From: Deltaproteobacteria bacterium
GTDB taxonomy: Bacteria; Desulfobacterota; JAFDED01
NCBI GenBank assembly: GCA_019310535.1
Contig: JAFDED010000063.1
Span: 1 to 49,188 of the forward strand
Length of the DNA stretch: 49,188 nt
Reading direction: 5' to 3'
Positions 1 to 7,734 of the stretch are shown here, in pieces. The position numbers and the translations under genes were made by a program. Every line of letters starts with the position of its first letter. The first letter of the stretch is position 1. The notes beneath the pieces are model-generated. The model saw nothing but the letters and a program-made list of their open reading frames with translations. It made no database searches and had not been told where the DNA came from.

Positions 1-536
1 ACCACGGCTCCACTGTCCAAATCCAAAACGATGGTCAAATATCGATGGCCATGACCGCTGGTGATCTCATCTATGGCTATTCTCTTGAGTTTCTTCAGTT
101 TCGGTCGGGAAAAGCGACGCTTGAGGCTCCTCTTTTGAATCTCCTTGATGACGTCCCAACTGACACCCAGATGGCGGGCCACCTCCTGAATGGTCATATG
201 CCGGGACAGTTCCAAAGCATAACGTTCAAATGCTTTAGTGTAGCTTCGGCGGGGGTCGGCAAACCCCACGTTGACCTGTCGGACCAGAGCGCAAACCATG
301 CAGTAAACTCTTTGAATGGCAAGCAAAATCCAAACCGGCTTCAACCCTATCGGTACCGATCTGAAACGACGCCAAACCTGCCCCCGACGGATCACTCTCC
401 GGGAGCCGCAAGCGGCACACCTCATTTCTTTCGTGTTTTGGCGTATGGTGAAAAGCGCAGATCCATTTTCATACTGGGTGCGGACATACTTGTAGCCTCG
501 GATACCGAATCCGTGATACAAAAGACTTGTGGACAT
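1..536 (-). mobile_element. ISL3-family transposase, N-terminal part, cut by window edge
   Basis: Reading the minus strand from an ATG at 536 gives an uninterrupted frame of about 178 codons that runs off the window start. It begins MSTSLLYHGFGIRGYKYV and has a zinc-finger-like CAACGSRRVIRRG near residues 41-53 and a second Cys pair in YCMVCALV. An HTH-like segment (MTIQEVARHLGVSWDVIKEI) follows, then IAIDEI and GHGHRYLTIVLDLDSGAVV, which is the start of the DDE catalytic domain. This order (ZnF, HTH, DDE) is that of ISL3-family transposases, usually about 400 residues, so more than half lies outside the window. Whether the copy is intact cannot be judged. A plus-strand ORF over the same bases (45-668) is its shadow. 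Family assignment comes from motif recognition. Confidence 0.8.
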
Positions 537-930
537 GATGGCCTCTCCTCCTTGATTGATTTTTCTATCCTCAAAGAGGAAAACCTGATTGTCCACAAAC
601 GTTCAAGAGCTAAAGTACGCAAATTCCGGATGAACCATAAAAATCAAAGGGCTTGCCATCGTGAGTGATTCCGGGTGTTGTTCTGATTAGAGATAAATCT
701 TCCAGCATTTTCCCCTTTTCATATCGACAATTCAGGTGGATAAATTCCTTCTTTTACTAAGAGAAATCGGACAAATTAATGAAAAATATTATTCCGTATT
801 TATTCCGTCAACCACCTCATAACAAGCTAATAATGATTGGAATTTTGGGTCATTTAAAAAAATTAGTTTGCGATTTTAATAATATATTTAGCTAGTTACG
901 AAAACAAGCAAAAACATTGCTAATATTCCT
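537..930. other. AT-rich intergenic stretch beside the IS
   Basis: I see no supported gene here. The first part up to about 680 probably holds the 5' leader and terminal end of the ISL3-type element, but I cannot define an inverted repeat because the partner end is outside the window. From about 700 to 930 the sequence is strongly AT-rich (for example around 840-900), unlike the GC-richer genes downstream, which fits an acquired or decaying region. Confidence 0.4.
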
Positions 931-975
931 AATCCGTAGGCCGCCCGTTCGAGTCGGGCCGGGGGGGGGGTACCA
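931..975 (+). other. tRNA 3'-end remnant (possible attachment-site scar)
   Basis: Bases 943-959 form a perfect tRNA T-arm: five-base stem GCCCG (943-947), seven-base loop TTCGAGT (948-954) and CGGGC (955-959). In front is AATCCGTAGG, which looks like the 3' side of an anticodon arm plus variable loop. Behind is a G-rich tract (C then ten Gs) ending in TACCA at 971-975, as an acceptor strand with ACCA would. No matching 5' half (D-arm, anticodon) is present upstream, so this is not a complete tRNA. Integrases commonly recombine into tRNA 3' ends and leave such fragments at element borders. That reading is an inference, supported by the adjacent IS and decayed coding sequence. The G run could also be partly a sequencing artefact. 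Confidence 0.5.
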
Positions 976-1222
976 ATAAATTCAATAAGTTATTGGGGAC
1001 ATTATTTCGTTCCATGATGGATGCTCCAGAGTGGCGCAACGCATGAAACCGGAAAGACTTTACTCCAGCATTCCAGCATGAGGTTTTCATTCTCCCCTTT
1101 CGGTCCTGTTACGGACAAAAATTCTTCTTGTTCTTTTTCCTCCGCTTTTCCTTTGGTTCTTATTCTTATTCTTTTTTCTTGATTCGGCTCTCTTGAAGTG
1201 ATAGGATCGTTCATAAGCAATG

Positions 1223-1459
1223 TCAGCTAAGCTCCTCTTGAATCATGGATACCAGAGCCTCTTTGCCTGTGATGGGTTGGGTTATCTTTCCGTGAGTCCA
1301 CAGGGCGCCTTCCTCTCCCGCCAGGTCATAAGCGCAAGGCACCAACAACGGTCAATCCTGCCGACCGCTAACCTGCCCTTCGCTGCTTGGGGAAAGGGTT
1401 TCGACTTCCCCGTTGTGGCCACAGTGAACGCCGACCAGCCCATACTCAGCTTTGAGGTC
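1223..1459 (-). pseudogene. Decayed coding remnant, unknown
   Basis: On the minus strand one frame stays open from after a TAG (1460-1462) to a TGA at 1223-1225, broken by one in-frame TGA at 1352-1354. The two pieces have protein-like composition: the first reads DLKAEYGLVGVHCGHNGEVE and continues to the internal stop, the second includes YDLAGEEGALWTHGKITQ and ends in MIQEELS. There is no usable start codon in the first piece. The plus-strand ORF at 1220-1489 and the minus ORF at 1002-1220 look like chance frames. I do not recognise the family. A relic of a mobile gene or a fragment left by recombination is possible. Confidence 0.3.
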
Positions 1460-1571
1460 CTAACTCAGGGAAGACACCTATACGGGTGATAAACATTGTT
1501 TTCCCGCCTAAAATCATGAAGTAAAGACCTGTGCAACATGTCTCCACTTCGATTTTGTTGCCGAGGGATCG

Positions 1572-1742
1572 ATGTTGAAGTTTGTCCGCAAGACCACCTG
1601 GCTTCCTTCCAAACCGTTGGTTTCGGACTATTTTACGGCCGGTGGTGATAAGCGCATTGAAAAATGTAGAATTTTCAATGATAATTGCCCATTTTACAAC
1701 GAAACACTCATCCCCGGGATAGGGGCTATAGGGATACTATAA
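1572..1742 (+). CDS. Possible small protein (56 aa), unknown
   Basis: An ATG at 1572 follows a plausible ribosome binding site (GAGGGA, six bases before). The frame stays open for 56 codons, beginning MLKFVRKTTWLPSKPLV, and its TAA stop (1740-1742) shares a base with the ATG of the next gene (TAATG), an arrangement often seen in coupled genes. The protein has two Cys residues (KCRIF, DNCPF), no membrane segment and no domain I know. An inverted repeat (ATTGAAAA/TTTTCAAT, 1656-1679) lies inside it, which argues that the stretch may instead be a regulatory leader. Weak call. Confidence 0.25.
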   Translation: MLKFVRKTTWLPSKPLVSDYFTAGGDKRIEKCRIFNDNCPFYNETLIPGIGAIGIL

Positions 1743-2917
1743 TGCGACTGAGGCGAATGATCTTTATCGACCAGGCGGTGGGGACAATTCTGTGCACGAT
1801 GTTAAGCCTGTTTCACTGGTTCAAGCGCCGCCTGTTTCCGGCGCGTCCCCGGAAAGTCTCTTCCATCGCGGTGTTGAAGTTTTTCGGGATGGGCAGCATT
1901 ATTCTCTGCACACCGCTGCTGGACGCCATTCGAAAAAAATACCCCGACGCCCGAATCTATTTCATCACCTTTGCCATAAACGAACCATTGCTCCGCTGCG
2001 CGGAACCTGTGGACGAGATTGTAACGGTGAGACCCGATAATTTTCTGACCTTCGCCCGAGACGTCATCGTGCGGCTTTTACATCTTCGACGGCGCGGTGT
2101 GGACATGGTGTTCGACCTCGAGTTTTTCGCGCGCTTTTCCATGATCTTCAGCTATCTGACAGGTGCGCCATACCGTGTGGGGTATTACACAAAGACTTTC
2201 TGGAGAGGCAATCTGCTGACCCATCCCACTTATTTTAATGCTTACAAACATATCACTGAGGTCTTCATGGCGCTGGGCGAATCAGTGGGAGCAGAGCCGG
2301 TGGAACTGCCGCTGAAACCCCGACTTCGAATCGATCCGGTCCACCGGGAACGGATACGCTCTTTGCTGAGCCAAAGCGGTCTTGATGGGGATAAGCCGCT
2401 GATAGTGGTGAACGTCAATGCCTCGGACCGGTGCCTGGAGGGGCGCTGGCCCCCCGATCGTTTTGCAGGGCTTATGGATCACATGGTGGAAGAACTTGCC
2501 ATCCGACCCGTCCTGACCGGCGCCGGCGAAGAAGAAGAGTACGTACAGCACGTGCTCTCCATTATGAAAAATCCCGAACAAACCATTTCCCTGGCCGGCA
2601 AACTGGACTTTTACGGGCTGGCGGGTTTATTGGCCGAAGCACACCTGGTCATAACCAATGACACCGGCCCCTTGCACCTCTCGGCGGTGATGGACACCCC
2701 TGTCATGGCCTTCTATGGCCCGGATACGCCGGTGCGCTATGCGCCCCTGGTGGACAACCGAAAGGTCTTTTTTGCCGATCTGTACTGCAGCCCTTGCCTG
2801 AACGTGTATAATGCCAAAATGTCCGAATGCCGGGGAATCAACATTTGCATGAAGGCTATTGAGTTGGAAGAAGTAAAAGAGGCTCTTCGCCAGTTCCTTG
2901 CAAACGGGAGATTCTGA
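1742..2917 (+). CDS. Glycosyltransferase family 9 (heptosyltransferase-like)
   Basis: This protein likely transfers a sugar (a heptose or related nucleotide-activated sugar) in lipopolysaccharide core or another surface glycan, acting at the inner face of the cytoplasmic membrane. From the ATG at 1742 it has 391 residues. The N-terminal half carries a GT9-like LKFFGMGSIILCTPLLDAIR segment (around 45-64). The C-terminal half has the GT9 nucleotide-sugar site pattern LVITNDTGPLHLSAVMDTPV followed by AFYGPDTPVRYAP. A Cys cluster (YCSPCLN, MSECRG, ICMKA) near the end also occurs in many GT9 proteins. An upstream TTG at 1685 would add 19 residues with no homology support, so I prefer 1742. A radical SAM gene starts six bases after the stop, suggesting co-transcription. 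The acceptor cannot be told from sequence. Confidence 0.82.
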   Translation: MRLRRMIFIDQAVGTILCTMLSLFHWFKRRLFPARPRKVSSIAVLKFFGMGSIILCTPLLDAIRKKYPDARIYFITFAINEPLLRCAEPVDEIVTVRPDNFLTFARDVIVRLLHLRRRGVDMVFDLEFFARFSMIFSYLTGAPYRVGYYTKTFWRGNLLTHPTYFNAYKHITEVFMALGESVGAEPVELPLKPRLRIDPVHRERIRSLLSQSGLDGDKPLIVVNVNASDRCLEGRWPPDRFAGLMDHMVEELAIRPVLTGAGEEEEYVQHVLSIMKNPEQTISLAGKLDFYGLAGLLAEAHLVITNDTGPLHLSAVMDTPVMAFYGPDTPVRYAPLVDNRKVFFADLYCSPCLNVYNAKMSECRGINICMKAIELEEVKEALRQFLANGRF

Positions 2918-2922
2918 ACGTT

Positions 2923-4329
2923 ATGATACCCGAATCGTCCACGGTTCTGCTGCTCAATCCCCCGGGGAAGAAAATTTATATCCGCGACTATTATTGCAGC
3001 AAGACCACCAAATCCAACTACCTTTTCCATCCCCTGGATCTCTTGGTCCTGAGCGGCAGGCTTTCCGGTTTCTTCCGTGTCGCCTCGGAAGACGCCATGG
3101 TGAAGCGACTGAGTCCTGACAAAGCCCTTGAGAAGGTTGCGCTTCATACGCCGGCCGCCGTCATCGCCATGACCGGCGCCGTGAGCATGGAAGAAGATTT
3201 ACCGTTCCTTGAGGCGGTTCGCACCCGAACGGGAGTTCCTCTCCTGGTAAGCGGCGACCTCTTCATGGAAGAGCCCGGCATGTGGCTGGAGCGTTACCCG
3301 TTCCTGGACGGGATCATCCTCGATTTCACCAACGAGGACGCCCTTCATTTCTTGCGGGGGGAGCACCGGCGAATAGAAAACATGGCGTATCGCGACGCCG
3401 GATGTGTGGTGGTCCGCGATCAACCGCGAGTCATGAACCGTCAATTTGAGTTGCCCGTGCCGCGACACGATCTTTTTCAGCACCCGGGATACCGGTATTC
3501 ATTTTCCAGAAAACGCCGTTTCGCCTCGGTGCTTACGGATTATGGATGCCCCTTTCGATGCAGTTTCTGCATCATGTCCACCCTGGGCTTTAAGGTTCGG
3601 CCTGTGGAGAACGTGATGGAGGAGCTTCGCTTCATTCGTCGCATGGGAATCGATGAAATATTCTTCATCGACCAGACCTTCGGAGCGGTACGGCAGCGTA
3701 CTCTGAAGCTCTGCGCCGCCATGCGGGAGCAGATCCCCGGAGCGGGATGGAGTTGCTTCTCCCGGGTGGATGTGGTCGATCCTCCTCTGCTGGAGGAGAT
3801 GCGGCAAGCGGGTTGCCACACCATCATTCTGGGCGTAGAAACCGCCAACGAGGATATTCTTCGGCAATATCGAAAGGGTTACTCGAGGCAGCAGATCCGG
3901 AATGCTTTTTCCTGGTGCCGCCGGTTGGGCATCCGCACAGTAGGAACCTTTATACTGGGACTACCGGAGGAAACCGCTGAGACGGTGGAAGAGACCCTCG
4001 ATTTTGCCAAATCGCTGGAGTGTGACTTCGCATCCTTCAACCTGGCCGTTCCAAGGGTGGGGACCGAACTGCGCAAGCAAGTTCTGGAAGAGGGACTGCT
4101 GGAAGAAAAGACCTTTTCAATGGACCAGACCGGCCGTAACATCGCCATGCCCACCCGGCGGCTCAGTCGGGATGAGATGCACCGCCTTCGACGGCGGTTC
4201 ATCCTGGGTTTTTACCTGCGGCCGTCGTACCTCTGCCGGCGGCTGTGGAGGCTCAAATCATGGTATGAACTGCGAGCACAGGTGGTGGAGGGCTGGGAAA
4301 TGCTGCGAGGGGTGATGTGGCCGGGCTAG
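2923..4329 (+). CDS. Radical SAM protein with B12-binding-like N-terminus
   Basis: The 468-residue protein has a Rossmann-like N-terminal region (about 1-180) that begins VLLLNPPGKKIYIRDYY, as in cobalamin-binding radical SAM proteins. It is followed by a radical SAM core with CX3CX2C at C209, C213, C216 (CPFRCSFC), which binds the 4Fe-4S cluster that cleaves S-adenosylmethionine. GVETANED and TFILGLPEET are further core motifs typical of this class. The DxHxxG cobalamin-ligand motif is not visible, so any B12 binding would be without that histidine or lost. It starts six bases after the glycosyltransferase, with GGGAG about ten bases before the ATG, so the two probably form one transcript. 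Relatives methylate or rearrange lipid, glycan or peptide substrates; the substrate here is unknown. Confidence 0.82.
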   Translation: MIPESSTVLLLNPPGKKIYIRDYYCSKTTKSNYLFHPLDLLVLSGRLSGFFRVASEDAMVKRLSPDKALEKVALHTPAAVIAMTGAVSMEEDLPFLEAVRTRTGVPLLVSGDLFMEEPGMWLERYPFLDGIILDFTNEDALHFLRGEHRRIENMAYRDAGCVVVRDQPRVMNRQFELPVPRHDLFQHPGYRYSFSRKRRFASVLTDYGCPFRCSFCIMSTLGFKVRPVENVMEELRFIRRMGIDEIFFIDQTFGAVRQRTLKLCAAMREQIPGAGWSCFSRVDVVDPPLLEEMRQAGCHTIILGVETANEDILRQYRKGYSRQQIRNAFSWCRRLGIRTVGTFILGLPEETAETVEETLDFAKSLECDFASFNLAVPRVGTELRKQVLEEGLLEEKTFSMDQTGRNIAMPTRRLSRDEMHRLRRRFILGFYLRPSYLCRRLWRLKSWYELRAQVVEGWEMLRGVMWPG

Positions 4330-4420
4330 TGCAAGAAACCATACAGTGGATTGAACTAATATATTGAATTTTAATTAATATTTTTCCTTCGTTTTGTCCG
4401 TTAAACATGCCATTTGCTTT

Positions 4421-5035
4421 TCACCTGATGATCTTGCCCAACCGGTTCCATCGTACATTGTAGAAGTGATTTTTTTTGGACCAGTAGATGATGAATGCTT
4501 TGCCCTTTATGGCGCTTTCGCCCACGAAACCCCAGAAGCGGCTGTCGTAACTGCGATCACGGTTGTCTCCCATGACGAAATATCTGTGCTCCGGCACGCG
4601 GACCGGCCCGAAGTTATCCCGAGGCTGAATGCCGGCCGGAAGTATGGTCTTTTCAACGTGCACGCCATACGGATCGTTAAGAGGGGTGCCATTGATGTAA
4701 ACCAGTTTGTTTTTAATCTCAACCGCATCCCCCGGGACCCCTATGATGCGTTTGATGAAGTCCTTGTCCGGCTCCACAGGATAGACAAAAACGATGATAT
4801 CACCCCGTTGGGGATGCCGAATGGGAAACAATCGGATATCGGTAAAAGGAATCTTAATGCCGTAAAGGAATTTGTTGACGAGGATGTGGTCTCCTATAAG
4901 AAGTGTAGGCTCCATAGAGCCTGAGGGGATCTTGAAGGCCTGAACCACGAAACTCCTGATAATCAGCGCCAATACAACCGCGATAATGATCGCTTCCGCA
5001 TATTCTCGAATTACGCTCTTTTTCTTGTTGGACAT
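4421..5035 (-). CDS. lepB: Signal peptidase I
   Basis: This enzyme removes signal peptides from exported proteins at the outer face of the cytoplasmic membrane. The 204-residue protein has one N-terminal membrane segment (about 13-30, AEAIIIAVVLALIIRSFVV). The catalytic serine lies in IPSGSMEPTLL (Ser40) and the general-base lysine in KRIIGVPGD (Lys95). Box E is GDNRDRSYDSRFWG. Length and single transmembrane segment fit the short LepB form. The start has a good ribosome binding site (AGGAG seven bases before the ATG). It lies downstream of the ROK kinase gene on the same strand, separated by about 240 bases in which I see no gene. It converges with the radical SAM gene across about 90 AT-rich bases that lack an obvious terminator. 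Confidence 0.95.
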   Translation of the reverse strand: MSNKKKSVIREYAEAIIIAVVLALIIRSFVVQAFKIPSGSMEPTLLIGDHILVNKFLYGIKIPFTDIRLFPIRHPQRGDIIVFVYPVEPDKDFIKRIIGVPGDAVEIKNKLVYINGTPLNDPYGVHVEKTILPAGIQPRDNFGPVRVPEHRYFVMGDNRDRSYDSRFWGFVGESAIKGKAFIIYWSKKNHFYNVRWNRLGKIIR

Positions 5036-5274
5036 TCACTTCTCCTGCTGCGTTCCATCGACTAGGTAAAACCCATCGAGTTCTCAGTTCGAAAATCACT
5101 TGCTTCAAGGGTTAACGGGCTTCCGATGATGATCGATTGTTCGCCTTGCGTCCCGACTCATCCGGCTCCATTGGGGATGATGGCCGACACAACGGAACCG
5201 GTCGCCTTAAAAAAATTATTATAATAAGACCCTTGTTTGCCCCGCGGATATTCTTCTCGGCGTCAAAGTCGCCT

Positions 5275-6258
5275 TCACCCGATGGGCACCCCGGTCTCCT
5301 CAAACACCCTTCGAGCCATTCCAAGGATTCCAGCGTCATCCCCCAGCTCGGCCTGGAGAATCCGAACATCGCGCGGGGGGCCGGAGAACAGCCTCTTCTG
5401 CATCTCTTGTCGAAGCGTATCGCCGAAACAGTCCCACGAAGCGGCCACCCCTCCCCCGATGATCAACGCTTCCAGTTGCAAAAGGTTAACTATACCGGCG
5501 AGTACCATGGCAAGGGTCACGGCCATCCTGTGAAAAATGCCCTGAGCCACTCTGTCGCCCTGCCTGGCTGCGCGGGAAACCACCTCGGCGTCAATATTAG
5601 CCACGGAATCCCCGCTGAGCCGACGAATCTCAGTATCCCGGCCGGCTTCAAGGGCCATACGTACGATGCCGGTTGCCGAAGCCACGGTCTCCAGGCATCC
5701 ATGGCTTCCGCAGCCGCAGGGAAAACCCGCGGTCTCCACAGGAAAGTGTCCCACTTCTCCAGCGGTCGCCTCGGGACCCCTCCAAAGCTTGCCGTCAAGT
5801 ACCAGCCCGCCTCCCACGCCTGTGCCCAGCGTGATACCCAGATAATTCCTTATTCCCCTGGCCGCGCCATAGCATCCTTCTCCAAGAGCGGCCGCATCTG
5901 CGTCGTTCTCCACCACAACAGGGCAGTGCAGACGATCACGCAAAAAGCGGCGGAGAGGGACTTTATGCCAGCCCGGAAGATTGGGCGAATCTATCACAAC
6001 TCCTTCTTTGTGCAACAAGGCCCCGGGAACACCCACCCCAACCCCTGTGCAGGATTCCGTACCCTCCGTGGCCACCAGTTCCTTGACGCCCCGGGCCATC
6101 CGTTCCACGATATCGCGCCAGCCACGATCCGCGTGCGTAACAAACCGGGCGCGCCGGAGTATTTCCCCCCCGGCGCCTACCAGTGCGATCCGCATGTTGG
6201 TGCCTCCCAGGTCAATGCACACTGACTTATCAACCCGGGCCCTTCTGGGATTCTTCAT
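5275..6258 (-). CDS. ROK-family sugar kinase (glucokinase-like)
   Basis: This is likely a cytoplasmic ATP-dependent hexose or amino-sugar kinase. The protein (327 residues) opens with the phosphate-binding motif CIDLGGTNMRIALV. It has the catalytic region VENDADAAALGE and the ROK zinc-binding signature: GHFPV, then CGCGSHGCLET, which matches the family Cys-rich motif. GTGVGGGLVLDG and IIGGGVA are ATP-domain motifs. I chose the ATG at 6258 because AAAGGA lies about seven bases before it; an ATG 27 bases upstream would add nine residues. It follows the sugar-phosphate transferase by about 70 bases and may supply sugar phosphates to that pathway, but this is inference from position. The exact sugar cannot be assigned. 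No DNA-binding domain is present, so it is a kinase, not a ROK repressor. Confidence 0.88.
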   Translation of the reverse strand: MKNPRRARVDKSVCIDLGGTNMRIALVGAGGEILRRARFVTHADRGWRDIVERMARGVKELVATEGTESCTGVGVGVPGALLHKEGVVIDSPNLPGWHKVPLRRFLRDRLHCPVVVENDADAAALGEGCYGAARGIRNYLGITLGTGVGGGLVLDGKLWRGPEATAGEVGHFPVETAGFPCGCGSHGCLETVASATGIVRMALEAGRDTEIRRLSGDSVANIDAEVVSRAARQGDRVAQGIFHRMAVTLAMVLAGIVNLLQLEALIIGGGVAASWDCFGDTLRQEMQKRLFSGPPRDVRILQAELGDDAGILGMARRVFEETGVPIG

Positions 6259-6330
6259 GCAAGTCCTTTCCGGGCCGCTGCGCATCGAACAAGGGACAAC
6301 GTGCCGAAGCGTGCTGGCATTGCTTCTCCT

Positions 6331-7734
6331 TCAGTAGGCATTTTTGTTGATTAGCCCCGACCAGAAAGTCATCATAATGATCTTGAGGTCCAGGGAGAGG
6401 GACCAGTTCTGTATGTAGAATAAATCACACTCAATTCGTTTTTCAAGAGATGTGTTGCCCCTGTACCCGTGAATCTGCGCCCAGCCTGTAATGCCTGCTT
6501 TCGTCTTGTGGCGCAGCATGTATTTCGGGATGGTCTGTTTAAACTTCATGATGAGTTCGGGTCGCTCGGGCCTGGGGCCCACCAGGCTCATCTCTCCTTT
6601 AAGCACATTGATCAATTGGGGGAGCTCATCCAGGCTCATCCTGCGCAATATGGCGCCCACAGGTGTACGACGAGGATCATCTCTCGTTGCCCATACGGCG
6701 CCGGTTTCTTTTTCGGCATCGACCCTCATGGTGCGAAACTTCAGAATATTGAATACGCGGCCATCCATGCCCATTCTGCCTTGGCGGAATAACAAAGGTC
6801 CCGGCGAGGTCAACTTGATCGCCAAAGCGATCAGGATAAACAATGGGAAGAGCACTACAATACCCACTGTGGCGAACACAATGTCCATCATGCGTTTGAG
6901 TATTTTGTTCCATCCATAAAGGGGTGAATCTCGGAGGCTGATGATGGAAAGGCCGTCAAGCTCCTCCACCCCTCCCCTCAACGTCATAAACTGTAACAAA
7001 TCGGGCACCACCTTGATATCCACCATCTCATTATCAATTTGCCTCATAACTTCTTTGAAAACCTCGTGGTCCTCCAGAGGCAAGGCGATTACCACCTGGT
7101 CGATGCCTCCATCAGCCAGGGTTGACCCGATATCCTGGATCGGCCCCAGGACCTGGATACCTTCCAGATTTCGACCCACCAGATCAGGCCGCTGATCCAT
7201 GAAGCCCACCACCTTGAGGCCCAGCTCGGGTGTTTGCTTTATGGTCTTGAGGACCCTCTGGCCCAGATCCCCAGCGCCCACTATCAGCACGTGTCGTTGA
7301 TTATATCCTCTCCTGCGGATAAAATGGAGAATGCATCGAAGCAGCACGCGAAAAGAGGAAAGCAAAGCAATATTGATAAGCAGGAAGTAAAGAATAACCA
7401 ATCTGGAGAATTTATACTCTTTTATGAAATAAACCAGCGCTATAAAAATCAGCAAGGCTACTGTTGAGGCCTGGGCGATTTTTGAGGTTTCTCTCAGCTT
7501 GGAGGTACTCCGCATTGGTGCGTAGAGTCCCATTACTCTAAAGACAATGCCCCATATGACTACTGCATAAATGACCAACTCAAGATAAAGACTGAAAGGA
7601 GGAATCCCCTTGGTGACCGGGATAATGTCCACGTGAAAACGGAGAAAGTATGAAAGCAGCCATGAAACGGCGGTAATTACGGCATCAAGTATGATAAGGC
7701 AAGAAATGAAGACCTGGTTATACCTTTTGAGCAT
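6331..7734 (-). CDS. Polyprenyl-phosphate sugar-1-phosphate transferase (WcaJ-like)
   Basis: It starts assembly of a surface polysaccharide by moving hexose-1-phosphate from a UDP-sugar to undecaprenyl phosphate in the inner membrane. The 467-residue protein has about four N-terminal membrane segments (roughly 5-125). A Rossmann-like CoA-binding domain follows (HVLIVGAGDLGQRVL, about 145-260), then a fifth hydrophobic segment and the conserved bacterial sugar transferase domain (about 275-467). That domain has KRMMDIVFA, SPGPLLFRQGRMG, FNILKFRTM, LRRMSLDELPQL and SLVGPRPERPE. Domain order and length match undecaprenyl-phosphate glucose phosphotransferases. The gene overlaps the upstream glycosyltransferase by 17 bases, consistent with one operon. 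No Wzx flippase, Wzy polymerase or chain-length regulator is visible in the window, so those must be elsewhere. Confidence 0.93.
   Translation of the reverse strand: MLKRYNQVFISCLIILDAVITAVSWLLSYFLRFHVDIIPVTKGIPPFSLYLELVIYAVVIWGIVFRVMGLYAPMRSTSKLRETSKIAQASTVALLIFIALVYFIKEYKFSRLVILYFLLINIALLSSFRVLLRCILHFIRRRGYNQRHVLIVGAGDLGQRVLKTIKQTPELGLKVVGFMDQRPDLVGRNLEGIQVLGPIQDIGSTLADGGIDQVVIALPLEDHEVFKEVMRQIDNEMVDIKVVPDLLQFMTLRGGVEELDGLSIISLRDSPLYGWNKILKRMMDIVFATVGIVVLFPLFILIALAIKLTSPGPLLFRQGRMGMDGRVFNILKFRTMRVDAEKETGAVWATRDDPRRTPVGAILRRMSLDELPQLINVLKGEMSLVGPRPERPELIMKFKQTIPKYMLRHKTKAGITGWAQIHGYRGNTSLEKRIECDLFYIQNWSLSLDLKIIMMTFWSGLINKNAY

Noticed and set aside
45..668. 207-codon plus-strand ORF at the window start
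   Set aside because: It lies over the minus-strand ISL3-type transposase, which has clear zinc finger, HTH and DDE motifs. The plus frame has no domain.
1352..1354. In-frame TGA as a possible selenocysteine codon
   Set aside because: No start codon upstream, no clear SECIS-like stem just downstream, and the region looks decayed.
5137..6225. 362-codon plus-strand ORF
   Set aside because: It is the antisense shadow of the ROK kinase gene, whose motifs are unmistakable. Long antisense frames are common in GC-rich genes.
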